Shown here one piece after another: positions 34,100 to 45,690 of a stretch of 64,000 bases of DNA. The position numbers and the translations under genes are program-made. Origin of the DNA: Prochilodus magdalenae (taxonomy: Eukaryota > Chordata > Actinopteri > Characiformes > Prochilodontidae); contig JAMWET010001254.1 in NCBI GenBank assembly GCA_024036415.1, positions 124,001 to 188,000 of the forward strand, in the 5' to 3' direction. The notes beneath the pieces are model-generated. The model did no database searches and was not told the DNA's origin. It worked only from the letters and a program-made list of their open reading frames with translations. Within the stretch, counting starts at the first letter, position 1; every line of letters starts with the position of its first letter.

Positions 34100-34545
34100 A
34101 CTCTGCTCTCCTTCAGTGTTCTGTGCTTGTGATCATTTGAATAGACATCAGGGTCAGACTAATTAATGAGCTTCTATTAAAGACTGGTGGACTGAGAGAC
34201 ACTAGAGTCTCTTCACCTACACTGAGCTGATGAGTCTTGTTCCAGAAATGATAATGGGACATTAGAGCCATAATAAATCATGCTCCTGTTACTCTCCATA
34301 CTTAAGTACATCTGAAGGTAAATACTTTACTACTGTTACTCTCCATACTTAAGTACATCTGAAGGGAAATACTTTACTACTGTTACTCTCCATACTTAAG
34401 TACATCTGAAGGTAAATACTTTAGTACTGTTACTCCAGCGAAGGTCTAAAGGGAGGAACTTCTACTGACACTGGAGGAGTATTTTAACTTGGGGGTCTTT
34501 ACTTTAACTCCATGGGTTATGTACTTCATCCACAATGACCAGTAC
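34100..34545 (+). mobile_element. Minisatellite-associated repeat module, copy 2
   Basis: Collinear with 21411-21770 (CTCCTTCAGTGTTCTGTG, TGATCATTTGAATAGA, GGAGGAACTTCTACTG). It holds a 47-bp internal tandem (TACTCTCCATACTTAAGTAC at 34290, 34337 and 34384) present once in copy 1. It also keeps a 60-bp stretch (AATTAATGAGCTTCTATTAA region) missing from copy 1 but present in copy 3. Confidence 0.8.
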
Positions 34546-35170
34546 CCAATGTGCCAGTTTAATTTCTTAATACTGTGGCTTCATGATAGTATCCATTTTA
34601 ATTCAGGATTTTTAGGTAGTGGAAGAGAGGATCAGAAAATGAGTGAGTGGTTTCAAATTGCCTGTATGCATCGACGTTTCAGAGTAACAGGCATTCAGAA
34701 TTGGCACTGAGTGAAAGAGAAAAGTTATACATTCAGAACTTTGCACAGTTTAATTGGCTAAAGGTCTCAGAGATCAGTCGAAACTTTCATTTTAACATTC
34801 AATTTCGACTGAAGTGCCCTGACTTGCGGTCATACGAATACGAGGCTATTCTTTCATTCTCTGGTGCTGGACACACATACTGTGCAAACACTCACACATT
34901 GGACCAGCGGGCCTTGCTCTGCCATGGGTTTTAATGAGATGTTGGAAAATAGCTTCAAAGCTGATCAATTGAGTTCACTGCTTGCACAGACAAGCCACAC
35001 AAGTAATGGTCCTAAAGCTGGCGTACGCAGAGAGACCTCTGCAAAAATGTGGTTCGTTATTTTGATAATTTCATGTTTATTTTTACAACTACATTGTTAA
35101 AACTGCAATAACTAATATCTGTATGAATTTCCACATAAACGTATTTGGGATGACAAACAGTTTTATTCTT
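34546..35170. other. Unassigned unique sequence
   Basis: Nothing recognised except a small stem at about 34774-34812 (TCAGTCGAAA and TTTCGACTGA, 19 bp apart). Confidence 0.3.
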
Positions 35171-35885
35171 CATTCTATCAGCTCCACTGACCATATAGGA
35201 GCAGTCTGTAGTTGTACATTTACAGACTGCAGTCCATCTGTTTCTCTGTATACTTTATTACCCTGTTCTTCAATGGTCAGGACCCCCACAGGACCACCAC
35301 AGAGCAGGTATTATAGAGGTGGTGGATCATTCTCAGCACTGCAGTGACAATGACGTCGGTGGTGTGCTGGTGTGAGTGGATCAGACACAGCAGTGCTGCT
35401 GCAGTGTATAAACACTGTGTCCACTCACTGTCCACTCTATTAGACACTCCTACCTTGCTGGTCCACCTTGTAGATGTACATTCAGAGACGATAGTTCATC
35501 TGCCGCTACACAGTACAGTGTTAGTCATCCTCTAGTCCTTCATCAATGGTCACAGGACGCTGCCCCCAGGACACTGTCGGATGCATAATTTTGGTTGGTG
35601 GACGATTTTCAGTCCAGCAGTGACACTGATGTGTCCAGCAGCACTGCTGTGTCTGATCCACTCACACAAACACAACCCACACTAACACACCACCTCCCAG
35701 TCCATGTCACTGCAGTGCTGAGAATGGTCCACCACACACATAATACCTGCTCTGTGGTGGTCCTGTGGGGGTCCTGACCATTGAAGAACAGGGCAATAAA
35801 GTACACAGAGAAACAGATGGACTACATTCTGTAACTGTACAACTACAGAGTGCTCCTATATCATAAGTGGAGGTGATAGAATTAA
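35171..35885. mobile_element. Fold-back MITE family H, both arms
   Basis: Left arm 35171-35430 and right arm about 35600-35885 are long imperfect inverted repeats: CATCTGTTTCTCTGTATACT, TTCTTCAATGGTCAGGACCC, GGACCACCACAGAGCAGGTA and GTGAGTGGATCAGACACAGC all recur reversed. A central spacer (35430-35600) includes CACAGGACGCTGCCCCCAGG. The outermost TACACC-type ends seen at 22593 are eroded. No coding capacity. Confidence 0.9.
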
Positions 35886-36719
35886 TAATGGGTTTAGATA
35901 CAACGATATGTACCTAAAGAAATGGCTGGCGGGTGTACTACAGACTGCAGTGCACATTTTAAATAATCTTTAGCCCAGAGAAATCAGCGGCGCTTCTGCA
36001 TTATAATGATGTATCACTTCACCTTGTGTAGAGCTGTGTTCAGGGCAAGGTTCCTCTGGAGTATTCCTGACCCCAAGTAGTTCATACATCTTCATTACAG
36101 AAGCATGGCGCTTTTCAAAGCAGTGCCATCTGAGGGTTGAATGTTGTGTTCCAGTATGGGTTTCTGCCATTTCCCTTTACACACAGAGATGAATCTTTTA
36201 TGATTTCTTGTTTAGTTTTTTTGTTTTTTGCCGTGGTCTCGGACTGTATATGGTAAAACACCTATATTCCTTTAAGACATGTTGCTGTTGGACTACTCCC
36301 TCAACCAGTTTATCGCAAAGTGGGGACTGAGCCTTTTTTGAATGCTCCTTTTATGCCTAAATATGATAGCATCACCATCAGCTACCTGTTCACCAACTGG
36401 TACGTCCTCAAACTTCCCTTAGCTTACAATAGTCAGATCGAAGGCTGAAATCTGGCAACCCAAGCAGTATTCCTTATCTTATCTTAAAAAGTTGCTGAAG
36501 CTTGAGCAAACTGAAATAGAGCAGATTACAAGGATGTATATATGAGGATGTAGGCTGTGGTGGGCGGTGGATAAGAAAGTGGGGAGGGAGGTGGAGGGTA
36601 GATGGATAGATATTAATGAATGAGTGCAGCTTGCAAGGTAAACAAAAATTCAACTACTCCCACCTCCAGGCCCCAGCAGTCGGTGCACACTGACTGCTGT
36701 GTTTGGAAAGTGTGTTTAG
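35886..36719. other. Unassigned sequence
   Basis: No gene or repeat recognised. Confidence 0.3.
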
Positions 36720-36769
36720 AGAGCGAGAGCGCGCAAGAGAGAGAGTGAGCGCGAGAGAGAGTGCTGGAA

Positions 36770-37150
36770 ATCTAATCAGTCTAAATTACAGGTTCCAGGC
36801 CACTCCTGATGAATGCGTAATTAGTTGCAATTGCGCTTCGCTGTTGTTATGAGTTTGTTTTGAAAGTCACTTCAGGACAGGCTCGCTTAATATTCAGGTG
36901 AGGTTTGACGTGCAAGCTTAAGCCGATCTGGGCAGCGCTCACTAATGAAACAAGCAATCAGCCGCCACACATGTCTCATTGCATGGGCACAGTGTTTGTC
37001 GTTCTGGATAATTGGATATTTTCGTAGACTCTTCATTAGATACGCTTTACAACCAGAACAGTTGATAATGTTAATGAAATGTATCCACTACATGAACGAG
37101 AGGTGCGGTAATCATGTCTCAACTGCCTAAATGCTGGATAATTTATGCAG
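36770..37150. promoter_or_regulatory. Candidate conserved non-coding element
   Basis: This is the strongest enhancer-like stretch by eye: no repeats, no open frame of interest, and dense homeodomain-type cores (GCGTAATTAGTTGCAATTGC at 36816-36835, ACTAATGAAACAAGCAATCA, GGATAATTGGATATT, GTTAATGAAATG). This texture is typical of vertebrate developmental enhancers. Conservation itself is not visible from one sequence. Confidence 0.3.
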
Positions 37151-37315
37151 CTCGTGAATGGAAGGTGCTACAGAGCCGTTTCCCAGTGTGTGTACACATA
37201 AAGTTGGAACTTTATTAGGATTATGATTATTATTGTGCAAAAGCTCATTTTATTAGGGTTAAAACTATTAACCCCTTCAAAGACTGACACCCCCCCAGAT
37301 TAATTCGCTTTCTGT

Positions 37316-37717
37316 GCTGCTTAGATACTCCTATCTTGCTGGTCCACCTTATAGGTGTACAGTCAGAGACGTTAGCTCATCTACTGCTGCAGGGTTTGGG
37401 TGGGTCATCCTCAAGTCCTTTATCAGTGGTCACAGGATGCTGCCCACAGGACGCCGCCTTCAGGATGGCACCAACAGTATGCTGTCCACATGACGCTGCC
37501 TACAGGACACTACCCACAGGATGCCGTCTATAGGACGGTGTCCCCAGGACACCGCCTACAGGTCGTTGTTGGCTGGATAGTTTTAGTTGCTGGACAATTC
37601 TCAGTCCAGCAGTGATACTGAGGTGTCCTGCAGCACTGTTGTGTCTGATCCACTCACACCAGCACAACACACACACCACCACCACGTCAGAGTCACTGCA
37701 GTGCTGAGAATGATCCA
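37316..37717. mobile_element. Fold-back MITE family H, centre and right arm
   Basis: Starts in the central spacer (GATACTCCTATCTTGCTGGT) and continues into the right arm (AGTCCAGCAGTGATACTGAG, GTGTCTGATCCACTCACACC). It stops at CTGAGAATGATCCACC. The internal CACAGGACGCTGCC segment is expanded to about nine units (37431-37563). Confidence 0.85.
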
Positions 37718-37994
37718 CCCACCGTAGTTTAATTCGCTTGAGGTGTGACTTTAGCCCAGAATGCACATCTCTGATCCTGGAGGTCCGCTATCCAGCACAG
37801 TTGGCTGGGTCTCTTGCTAAAACCCATATAAATCGGCAGACCATGATCCAAATTCATACACAAGCTGTGGAGACAAATTAAAATAAAATTGAATGAGTTA
37901 TGTGAACATGAAGTACACCACTGTATTTCTGGTGAAATGCTCTACCAGTCTGATATGTCACACACCTACCTTCCTATTTGACAAACTGAAGTTG

Positions 37995-38310
37995 CATTCA
38001 AGATGGCGGTATTTAAAAACACCCCCCCCCGTCTGACTCCCAACACAGTTTCATTTGCACAACCTTTACACCACAGCAACTGCCTACCAACACAATAGCA
38101 ACTACCTGGCATACCATAGCAACTGCCTAGCAACGCCCTAGTAACCATCTAGGACACCATAGAAACCCTTTAGCAAAAACTTAGCAAGCCCCTGAAATGT
38201 CATAGCAACCACCTTAGCAATCACAATGGATACGACTTAGCAACCACTTGGGACACCTTAGCAAATGCCTAGCAGCTTAACGCTTAGCAAACGCCAGGCT
38301 TAAGCTGCAC
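37995..38310. repeat. Degenerate TAGCAAC-type tandem repeat
   Basis: Motifs of the type CATAGCAACTGCCTAGCAAC recur at irregular spacing. The same family makes the larger block at 47010-47750. Confidence 0.8.
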
Positions 38311-39164
38311 AATCCCTTTGCTCTTTCTTTAGGAGATGCGTATTTCTAGTTCTAAAGTGTTACAGTCATATTTATTATTTCATTCCGGCTTATTATTCAT
38401 CTGTGGGACCCACGCCTACATGTGACACTGACAATTATCCCCACACCGCACAATATCGTGATGAGTACTGCAGCACTCCCACAAGAATGCAAACCTCTAC
38501 CGCAGACAAGACTGGGAATGCTAATTTATGGTCTTCAGACCATGTGACTGTGTATGACACATGGAGCCTAACGAACGCTGCTCTACAGTAAAGTGCTACC
38601 AATTTTCCTTTCTGCATTAAACTTACACAGTGCATGAAATCAGGTCACCCAGTTATTAGAAGTCATATGAATCCCATTATACACTACACAGAACCATTCA
38701 AACAGCATGACACAACAGCACAATGATATGCAAACTGACAGATCCACTGACTCTGTTCCTCATAAACTTAGGTGGAGTAAGGAAAACGGTCAGCATGTTC
38801 CAGCGGCTATCAAAAACAATGATCTCAGTCACATCTCCATGGTCAGGGTCAGGGTTTCCATGGTAACATGACATCACCGTGGAGAGAAAAAAAAAACACG
38901 GAGGGTGAGGACTTTGGAGGGATTCACCTAAACGATTCTCATCTTCAGTATGGATTTAGCCGAGGCTTACGCAAATGGATTCAGCCTTCAGGGGCAGATA
39001 CCCGGACGGGGATTAAATTAAGCCAGGAGGAAAAGTAATGCTGGAATTATGCAGTCAAGCTTAAAAAGTTCATTTCTCAAATATAACTTTAGATTCATTA
39101 CTGACTTCTAGTGTTTCATACTTAAGATTTCCACTATGACATTGACTCTCCAGCTTTAACACAT
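38311..39164. other. Unassigned sequence
   Basis: No gene recognised; 38935-39060 is repeat-free and moderately GC-rich. Confidence 0.3.
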
Positions 39165-39387
39165 TACACACCCACCAGTCACTTCAACTGGTACACCACC
39201 TAGTATCTACACTCACTGTCCATTTTATCAGCTCCACTGACCATAAAGGAGCACTTTGTGGTTCAACAGTTACAGACTGTAGTCCATCTGTTTCTCTGTA
39301 TACTTTATTACCCTGTTCTTCAATGGTCAGGACCCCGACAGGACCACCACAGAGCAGGTATTATGTGGGTGGTGGACCATTCTTATA
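39165..39387. mobile_element. Fold-back MITE family H, left arm
   Basis: A decayed terminus (ACACCCACCAGTCAC) is followed by TCTACACTCACTGTCC, CATCTGTTTCTCTGTATACT and GGACCACCACAGAGCAGGTA. It is cut at GGTGGACCATTCT by the Tc1-like copy that starts at 39388. Confidence 0.85.
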
Positions 39388-40114
39388 GGGGAGAAAGGTA
39401 CAGGCTACCAGGAACAATAAATGATGATATATTTAGACTGATATGGGCAATATTTATTGAGCTACACATACAAAAGCTGTGTCTCTCAGTATGGCGTCGG
39501 CCACCATGTTTGCTAACCTAGCATGCCAGACGTCTCGTCTTGAGGTGACAGCTAATGGTGTCCTGTGATAATCCATCCCATGCATCTTAAATATTCTCAC
39601 ACAGCTCCTGCAGATTGTGCAGTAGGAGTGGAGGTGGAGAGACACCAGGCCTTATGGACATGTGACAACAAACCGTTTATCTTGGCACTGACCACAGTGC
39701 CTTCACACATGCATTCGTTGGTTTTCTGCAAGACAAAACCGGGACTCATCACTGAAGATGGCCCACTGTCGGTCTGAGACAGTCTGGCACATCATCATTG
39801 CAGTCTATGGCGACATTGATGTGGTGTTAAGGATAGTTGTTGTAACAGTCTGTGTTCAGGTAGTCCTGCGTCATGCAGCCATCTGCTAATGGTGCTGCAC
39901 TAACAGGATGAATATAGAGGACATCACTGCTCACTGAATGTCTGCAGTCGTGGCTGTTGGGTCAGTCTGGTACAGTGATAAGGCTTGCCCTTGCTTACGT
40001 CATATGCATGGCCGATCGTGAGACTTGTATCATTGGCTTGTCTCATAATGTCAAACCTACCCACCAAGTTTCATTCCTGTCAGTTGATTCCTTCTGGGTG
40101 CAGCTATTTGCACC
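39388..40114 (-). mobile_element. Near full-length deleted Tc1-like element, family A
   Basis: From AGAAAGGTACAGGCTACCAG to the right inverted end CTTCTGGGTGCAGCTATTTG. Minus strand: a helix-turn-helix region is recognisable only as fragments (CATGCAGCCATCTGCTAATG), first-Asp region AAAACCGGGACTCATCACTG (encoding a DES-type motif reversed), deletion junction GGTGGAGAGACACCAGGCCT and tail CCCATGCATCTT. Many indels. The left inverted end is missing at the junction with the MITE. Confidence 0.85.
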
Positions 40115-40765
40115 TTTTCATTCCTATTGCCACCACTGTAAAGAGTTAATACGTTTCTCTACAATAAACCATTTCACATCAAAGCACTCAGAGTAGCTTT
40201 GCTTACATCTCAGGGGCTACATTACGCAGACATTTTGCATTAGGTATAATTTGTACCTTAACCACATTAGTTCGAGTTAATAAAAGGCAGACGTCACCCA
40301 GTGCGCTTCACTCTAAATTAATTTTTCATCCGCTTGCTTTGACTGGCAGCAAACCAAGCAAAATGCCAAACAGTAAGCAGACAAAGGACCATGTAGGGGG
40401 AGGGGAGCTGGGAGAAGGGGGGGGGGTTGGGGGATGTGGGCGTTAAATATGAAAAACAAAACAAAAGCAAAACAAATACAAAAACAGAGTCGTGCTCCGT
40501 GGAAATGACCATAGCTGCCACTCATGATTTATGATTTGAACAAACCTCACTTTATAGCTTCCCCCAGTAACTCAAAAGAGGAAAAGCACGTCTTTCCCAT
40601 GAAGCAAATCACAGTACCGCTCTTATACAGCTCAATCTCACTCAAAGATCACTGGCACATTATGAGTAAATAATGCAGGTTATATACAAACAAATAAATA
40701 AATGTATGAATAAATAAATAGCATCACATGCATCATGAGTAGTTTCTCTCACTGTCTCTTTCTAT

Positions 40766-40770
<5 letters not shown>
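40115..40770. other. Unassigned sequence with a G run
   Basis: 40200-40330 is repeat-free and could be regulatory. A G-rich stretch lies at 40393-40440. No gene. Confidence 0.3.
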
Positions 40771-40813
<43 letters not shown>

Positions 40814-40853
40814 TGAATATACCTCTTTATATATCTTTCTCTTCATATGCCTA

Positions 40854-40906
<53 letters not shown>
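40771..40906. repeat. (TA)n followed by (CTAT)n microsatellite
   Basis: TA repeats at 40773-40811, then about 13 CTAT tetranucleotides at 40852-40906. Confidence 0.95.
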
Positions 40907-41645
40907 GCTGTGCAAAGAAAAACAAGTTTTTCTCTCCTTATATAACTCTATCTATATAAGTCTTTTATTCTCTGTCTAGTGCAAGTGAAACTCATTTATT
41001 CCCTTTATGCTGCTCGTTTGAGGAGATTTAGGACTGTTCAACACATTCACAAACCTTCTATAGTAGTACAACAGTGATATAATAGTAGCATGTTATTTGG
41101 TATAATAAATAAAATCATAGTATTAGAAATGAAAAGATTGGTATAAGAAACCAGAACAGGGGTGCTTAGGTTACTGCTGCAGACGACTGAATAAAAACAA
41201 AGGGAAGGAAAAGGAACAAGTATCAGCAACACAATAGAGAAAAGTAATGATTTAACACAAAGGACAAAGACACACCATTAATAACAGCAGGAGAGAGATA
41301 AATACAGGACTAACAAGAAGTCAAACACTAGGCCAGAACTTAAAACACACGCTCATGCTAATGCTAAAGTCAATGTACAAGCGAATGCCAATGTCATAAT
41401 AGTAACGCACAAGAGGATGCTAATGCTAATGGACTGTATAATATAACAAAGGAAGAGGCCAAGACAAGCACATGGGATCTTAAGGCTTCAAGACTGTGAA
41501 GGTGGCTTTGAACAGATAACTAGATTATTATTTAATAGATCAATAATGAGAGGGACAGCAAGACACCAGGGTCAGTCCTCAGGAGAGGCAGAATGCTGGC
41601 TATGCTCTGCCAGAGACAGATCCATGACCACATCACTGTAATGTG
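40907..41645. other. Unassigned sequence
   Basis: No gene recognised; GATGCTAATGCTAATG-type simple sequence near 41350-41430. Confidence 0.3.
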
Positions 41646-42067
41646 CACCACCAGTCAAAAGTTTAGACACACCCAACTAAATGGGGGTTCTACAAGATTA
41701 GCAGCTCCAACTGATGAGAGTCACATACTGTACCACATATACTCTTGATGCACCACAGTATGATATTTCTCCATATCTCCACCTCTAGTATATATTTAGT
41801 GGGGTAAAACTTTGATGTTTTTTCTGCACAGTGTAAAAGCTCTAGTTCTCCTTTCAGTTTAGTGAATATTCATGATGGACAAACCAATAGAATCCCTCCA
41901 AACCTGCTTAGAGATCACCCTCCACTGCAGGTTAGGAAAGCGGGTTCATCCTCCTGTAAAGTTCCTTTATAGTTTGATGTCTTCATTTTTATATACAGTA
42001 AAAGCTTCAGATAAACATGAGGAGAACCTTCTAACAGAAGCCGTGTCTAAACATTTGACTGGTGGTG
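41646..42067. mobile_element. MITE family G, copy 3, both inverted ends intact
   Basis: Left end CACCACCAGTCAAAAGTTTA GACAC; right end reversed CACCACCAGTCAAATGTTTA GACAC (one mismatch). This is the terminus type of fish Tc1-like elements. The interior is non-coding and collinear with copies 1, 2 and 4. Confidence 0.88.
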
Positions 42068-43195
42068 TGGACATGGCTGTATGCAATACCACAAGGCAAG
42101 CTTGGCTCTGGAAGCTTAGTGTGTACCTCTACAAATTAAATATTTAATACTGTCAAAGTATATGATGCTAATGTCACCGGTAATATTAGCAAACTCGTGT
42201 GCTACTAAAGCTGAAATGCTGTTTTAAGATGATCTTCTCACTCGGATAACCTGCCATTATCTGGCCTGTGTAGGGTTAATTTTTTGGTTTTTAAGCATAA
42301 GCACGCACTCGTCATTCATTTCCACTGCAGTGTTTATAAGCAGACTTTATTTCATCCGCTCTGATGATGCCAATAACTGTTAGCGGCAAGCTAATGATGC
42401 AGTCATTGGGTTTCAAATTACTTTCAGCAGCTCTAACAGCCTTTGAGCAGGAGAACGGGCAGTTCATCCTGAACCAGTATGCTCTAACCCTAACCCTATA
42501 GTCACAACGCAGGACGTGCAATGTTTGCACATAAGAGGAAGTCTTGCTTGGTTCTAACTTTTTCATGACTAATCTGTAATAGGAATTTTGTCTGATATAA
42601 CATAGTCTACACTGATTTGTTTCACCACAGTTACTTAGCTGGCATGCCTGTTAGTAGCAAGAAGCCAAACACATGTGCACAGCTGAAATGTAAAATACGT
42701 AATCTAAGTGTAAAAAGGCTCAAAAGAAAACTAGAAAGGTGAACTTCCTGTAGAAAACGCAGAGTGACCGCTTAGCTTGTTGCTAGCTGGTGGCTAAGAT
42801 GATGCTAAAAATGAACAGGAGCCTAGGAGAGGAACGAGGGATGAATAAAATTACACATACAGCAGTACAGGTCAGTAAGGCTTATCTGCCTTGAGTGAGT
42901 ACATGCAGTTTGGTGTCTGTAGGTTAAAGGAAGCAATAGGGTTTGAATAGGGGGTGAAAATGAATGGGACTCTATGGGAGGAATGAAGGATGGGGAAAAA
43001 GGATAAACAGACGATTGCAGGTCGAATCAATACTATACTTTTGCTTTGGGTTCTGCCTTGAGAAAGTGTATGTGAAAGGGTCAGTTGTCAGTCTGTCAGC
43101 TGAGCAGAAGTACAGTAGATAGGTGTGTACGTTTCCATCACATTCATTTTTAATGAAAAAAAAAAACAAACAAACAAATTTTCGGAAAACCGTAA
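42068..43195. other. Unassigned sequence
   Basis: No gene recognised. An isolated CCCTAACCCTATAG lies near 42487. Confidence 0.3.
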
Positions 43196-43285
43196 GTCGC
43201 AACAAAATCTCTATACAAGCACACCGTTCCTGACCGGACAGAACATTCGATAACTGCGGGACTAGTTAGTGGACAAAAAGTTGTG
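43130..43285. repeat. Unit of the TACAAGCACACC module, copy 1
   Basis: Contains a poly-A stretch, then TACAAGCACACCGTTCCTGA, a GACAGAACATTCGATAACTG segment and CGGGACTAGTTAGTGGACAA. The same order recurs at 44030-44135 and 44264-44980, where the first segment has amplified. Confidence 0.7.
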
Positions 43286-43600
43286 TGCCAAGAATAAGAT
43301 TACATTGGATTACAGGAGTGTTGTGCAATCACCAGCAACACCTTATCGGCTCTCTGGGGTCCCACAGTAATGACATACCCAGACAGCAAGCATATGCCGG
43401 TCCACTGGCTTGATAAGGTCGGCACCACACTGACTTTTCAGCACTGCTGGTCCACTCTCAGATTACTGTCCTGTGTACAAGATTCAACTAGTTTTTAACT
43501 CTTCAGTCAAATTTTAAATGTGTACAGCCTTCAAATTTTTGAACACAAACTAAGACCAATATTACAAACCACTGAGACACACAGAATAGGGACTATATGG

Positions 43601-43925
43601 TACAAGCCCGATTCCAGTAAAGTTGGGCCGCTGTGTAAAATGTAAATAACTGTAAATATAAACAGAATGCAGTGATCTGTAAATCTCATAGAGCCATATT
43701 TTTTTCCCACATGTCAGACGCTGAAAGAGAGACATTTTATAACTTCAAGAACATTATTAACTCATTTAGGCTTTGATGACAGCAATGCAGCTCACCAAAG
43801 TTGGGACAGGGCTGTGTCTACCACTGTGTACCTGTCTTCTTCCAACAATAGTCTGTAAACATCTTGGAAGTTAAGAGATTAATTGCTGGAGTTTTGGGAG
43901 AGGACTGTTTTCCCATTCTTGTCTG
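43601..43925. mobile_element. DNA-transposon end fragment
   Basis: CAAGCCCGATTCCAGTAAAG followed by TTGGG and later CAAAGTTGGGACAGGGCTGT match, from memory, a very common teleost DNA-transposon terminus with the 'GATTCCAAAAAAGTTGGGAC' start. Superfamily was not assigned. The other end is absent. Confidence 0.65.
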
Positions 43926-44029
43926 AATAAGTGATTTCTTAATGAATGAGTTAATAATTTTATTAGCTTCCACTGAAAATCTGATCAATCAGATACATTC
44001 TTCTGTAAATTTACTTTTTTTTTTCTTTT

Positions 44030-44140
44030 AATGGAGCTACAAGCACACTATTCCTGTATACAAGCACAACATTCCCAAACATTCTGAAGTGGGAATGGTG
44101 TTGATAACTGTGGGATAGTTAGTGGAAAATAGAAGAAAAA
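44030..44140. repeat. TACAAGCACACC module, copy 2
   Basis: TACAAGCACACTATTCCTGT then TACAAGCACAACATTCCC, then GGGAATGGTGTTGATAACTG and GGGATAGTTAGTGG. Two to three minisatellite-like units precede the module's unique tail. Confidence 0.7.
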
Positions 44141-44263
44141 GAAGAAAAAAAATGATGGATGGAAAATGGTACTTTTCCCTAACTGAATCTTATAAATTTC
44201 CAAGGGAACATTTGGAAAATGTCTGAACATTTTGTCCTTCTTCTATAAAACAAGTGCTTTTTT

Positions 44264-44925
44264 GTGGATACAAGCACACCATTCCCATATACCGGCACAC
44301 CATTCCCATATACCGGCACACCATTCCCATATACAAGCACACCATTCCCATATACCAGCACACAATTCCCATATACCAGCACACCATTCCCATATACAAG
44401 CACACCATTCCCATATACAAGCACACCATTCCCATATAACAGCACACCATTCCCATATAACAGCACACCATTCCCATATACAAGCACACCATTCCCATAT
44501 ACGAGCACACCATTCCCATATACCAGCACACCATTCCCATATACCAGCACACCATTCCCATATACAAGCACACCATTCCCATATACAAGCACACCATTCC
44601 CATATACGAGCACACCATTCCCATATACCAGCACACCATTCCCATATACAAGCACACCATTCATATTTACAAGCACACCATTCCCATATACAAGCACACC
44701 ATTCCCATTTACAAGCACACCATTCCCATATACAAGCGCACCATTCCCATATACCAGCACACCATTCCCATATACAAGCACACCATTCCCATATACCAAC
44801 ACACCATTCCCAAATACGAGCACACCATTCCCATATAAAAGCACACCATTCCCATATAAAAGCACACCATTCCCATATAAAAGCGCACCATTCCCATATA
44901 CCAGCACACCATTTTTGATTAGACA
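44264..44925. repeat. 21-bp minisatellite, about 31 units
   Basis: Unit CATTCCCATATACCAGCACAC; the variable base triplets are CCA, CAA, CGA, ACA and AAA. Because 21 is a multiple of three, several phases on both strands stay open (up to 250 codons, repeated VYGNGVL on the minus strand). No signal peptide, splice site or flanking coding sequence supports translation. Confidence 0.96.
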
Positions 44926-45010
44926 GAACATACTGGATTGGAATGGTGTTCCACAGGACTGCGGGACTAGTTAGTGAGCAGAAAGAAGAAGAAGAAGAAG
45001 AAGAAGAAAA
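44926..45010. repeat. TACAAGCACACC module tail, copy 3, plus (GAA)n
   Basis: ATTAGACAGAACATACTGGA, GGAATGGTGTTCCACAGGAC and CGGGACTAGTTAGTGAGCAG echo copies 1 and 2. AGAAGAAGAAG repeats follow to about 45009. Confidence 0.75.
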
Positions 45011-45690
45011 CGAGGGATGTAAAATGAATGGAAAACAAAGACCCTTTTTTCATATAAATATAAAGTGTTGTTCTGACAATAAGGCTAAGCCTGACAGATG
45101 AACACAGACTTGTCTTGATGTGTACGGTCCTGTGTGTGTATTATATAGATTCCTTTACAAACGACTTCAAGCGTGAATAAGCCAATCAGATATCAGAACC
45201 AGGACTGTCCATGCTGTAACTGTTTCTCCTACCACGTGGACAGTACAGCAGATCTGTAGTGAAAGCAGTAAACCTTTTCCATGAGTTGTGATGTTTTTCA
45301 GGGAACAATCTGATGCTCATATTCCTGACAGCGGAGATCTTTTGGCCATCACATCTGGTCTGTTCTTCAGTACATGTGCCAGATTGTAATGCTTGTGTCG
45401 AAGGTGTTGCTGTGGCAACGTGAAAGCACTCCAGCCTGGAATTTCACTGCTCTTAAATATTCAGCTGCGGATCAAACAATGAATACATACCGGGTTATTT
45501 AGCTACTGCCACTGAGGTAATGCTCAAACCACATTTCCACACAGTGAGAGCGAAACCTTTAGTGGGTAAGACTGAACTGGACACTCCTGCTTTACCCTGG
45601 TTATTAAGAACAGTGGCTGCTTTACTCCGACATAACAGAATTACTTTTTCATTTTAAGTTTAACAGAAGGAATAAACCGACTGGAATAAA
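45011..45690. other. Unassigned, partly enhancer-like sequence
   Basis: 45290-45560 is free of recognised repeats and contains TTAAATATTCAGCTGCGG. No open frame of interest. Confidence 0.25.

Noticed and set aside
44179..44974. Open frames of 156-250 codons with a seven-residue repeat (VYGNGVL, HHSHIPA, STPFPYT)
   Set aside because: The 21-bp minisatellite keeps phases open on both strands. There is no splice, signal-peptide or flanking coding evidence.
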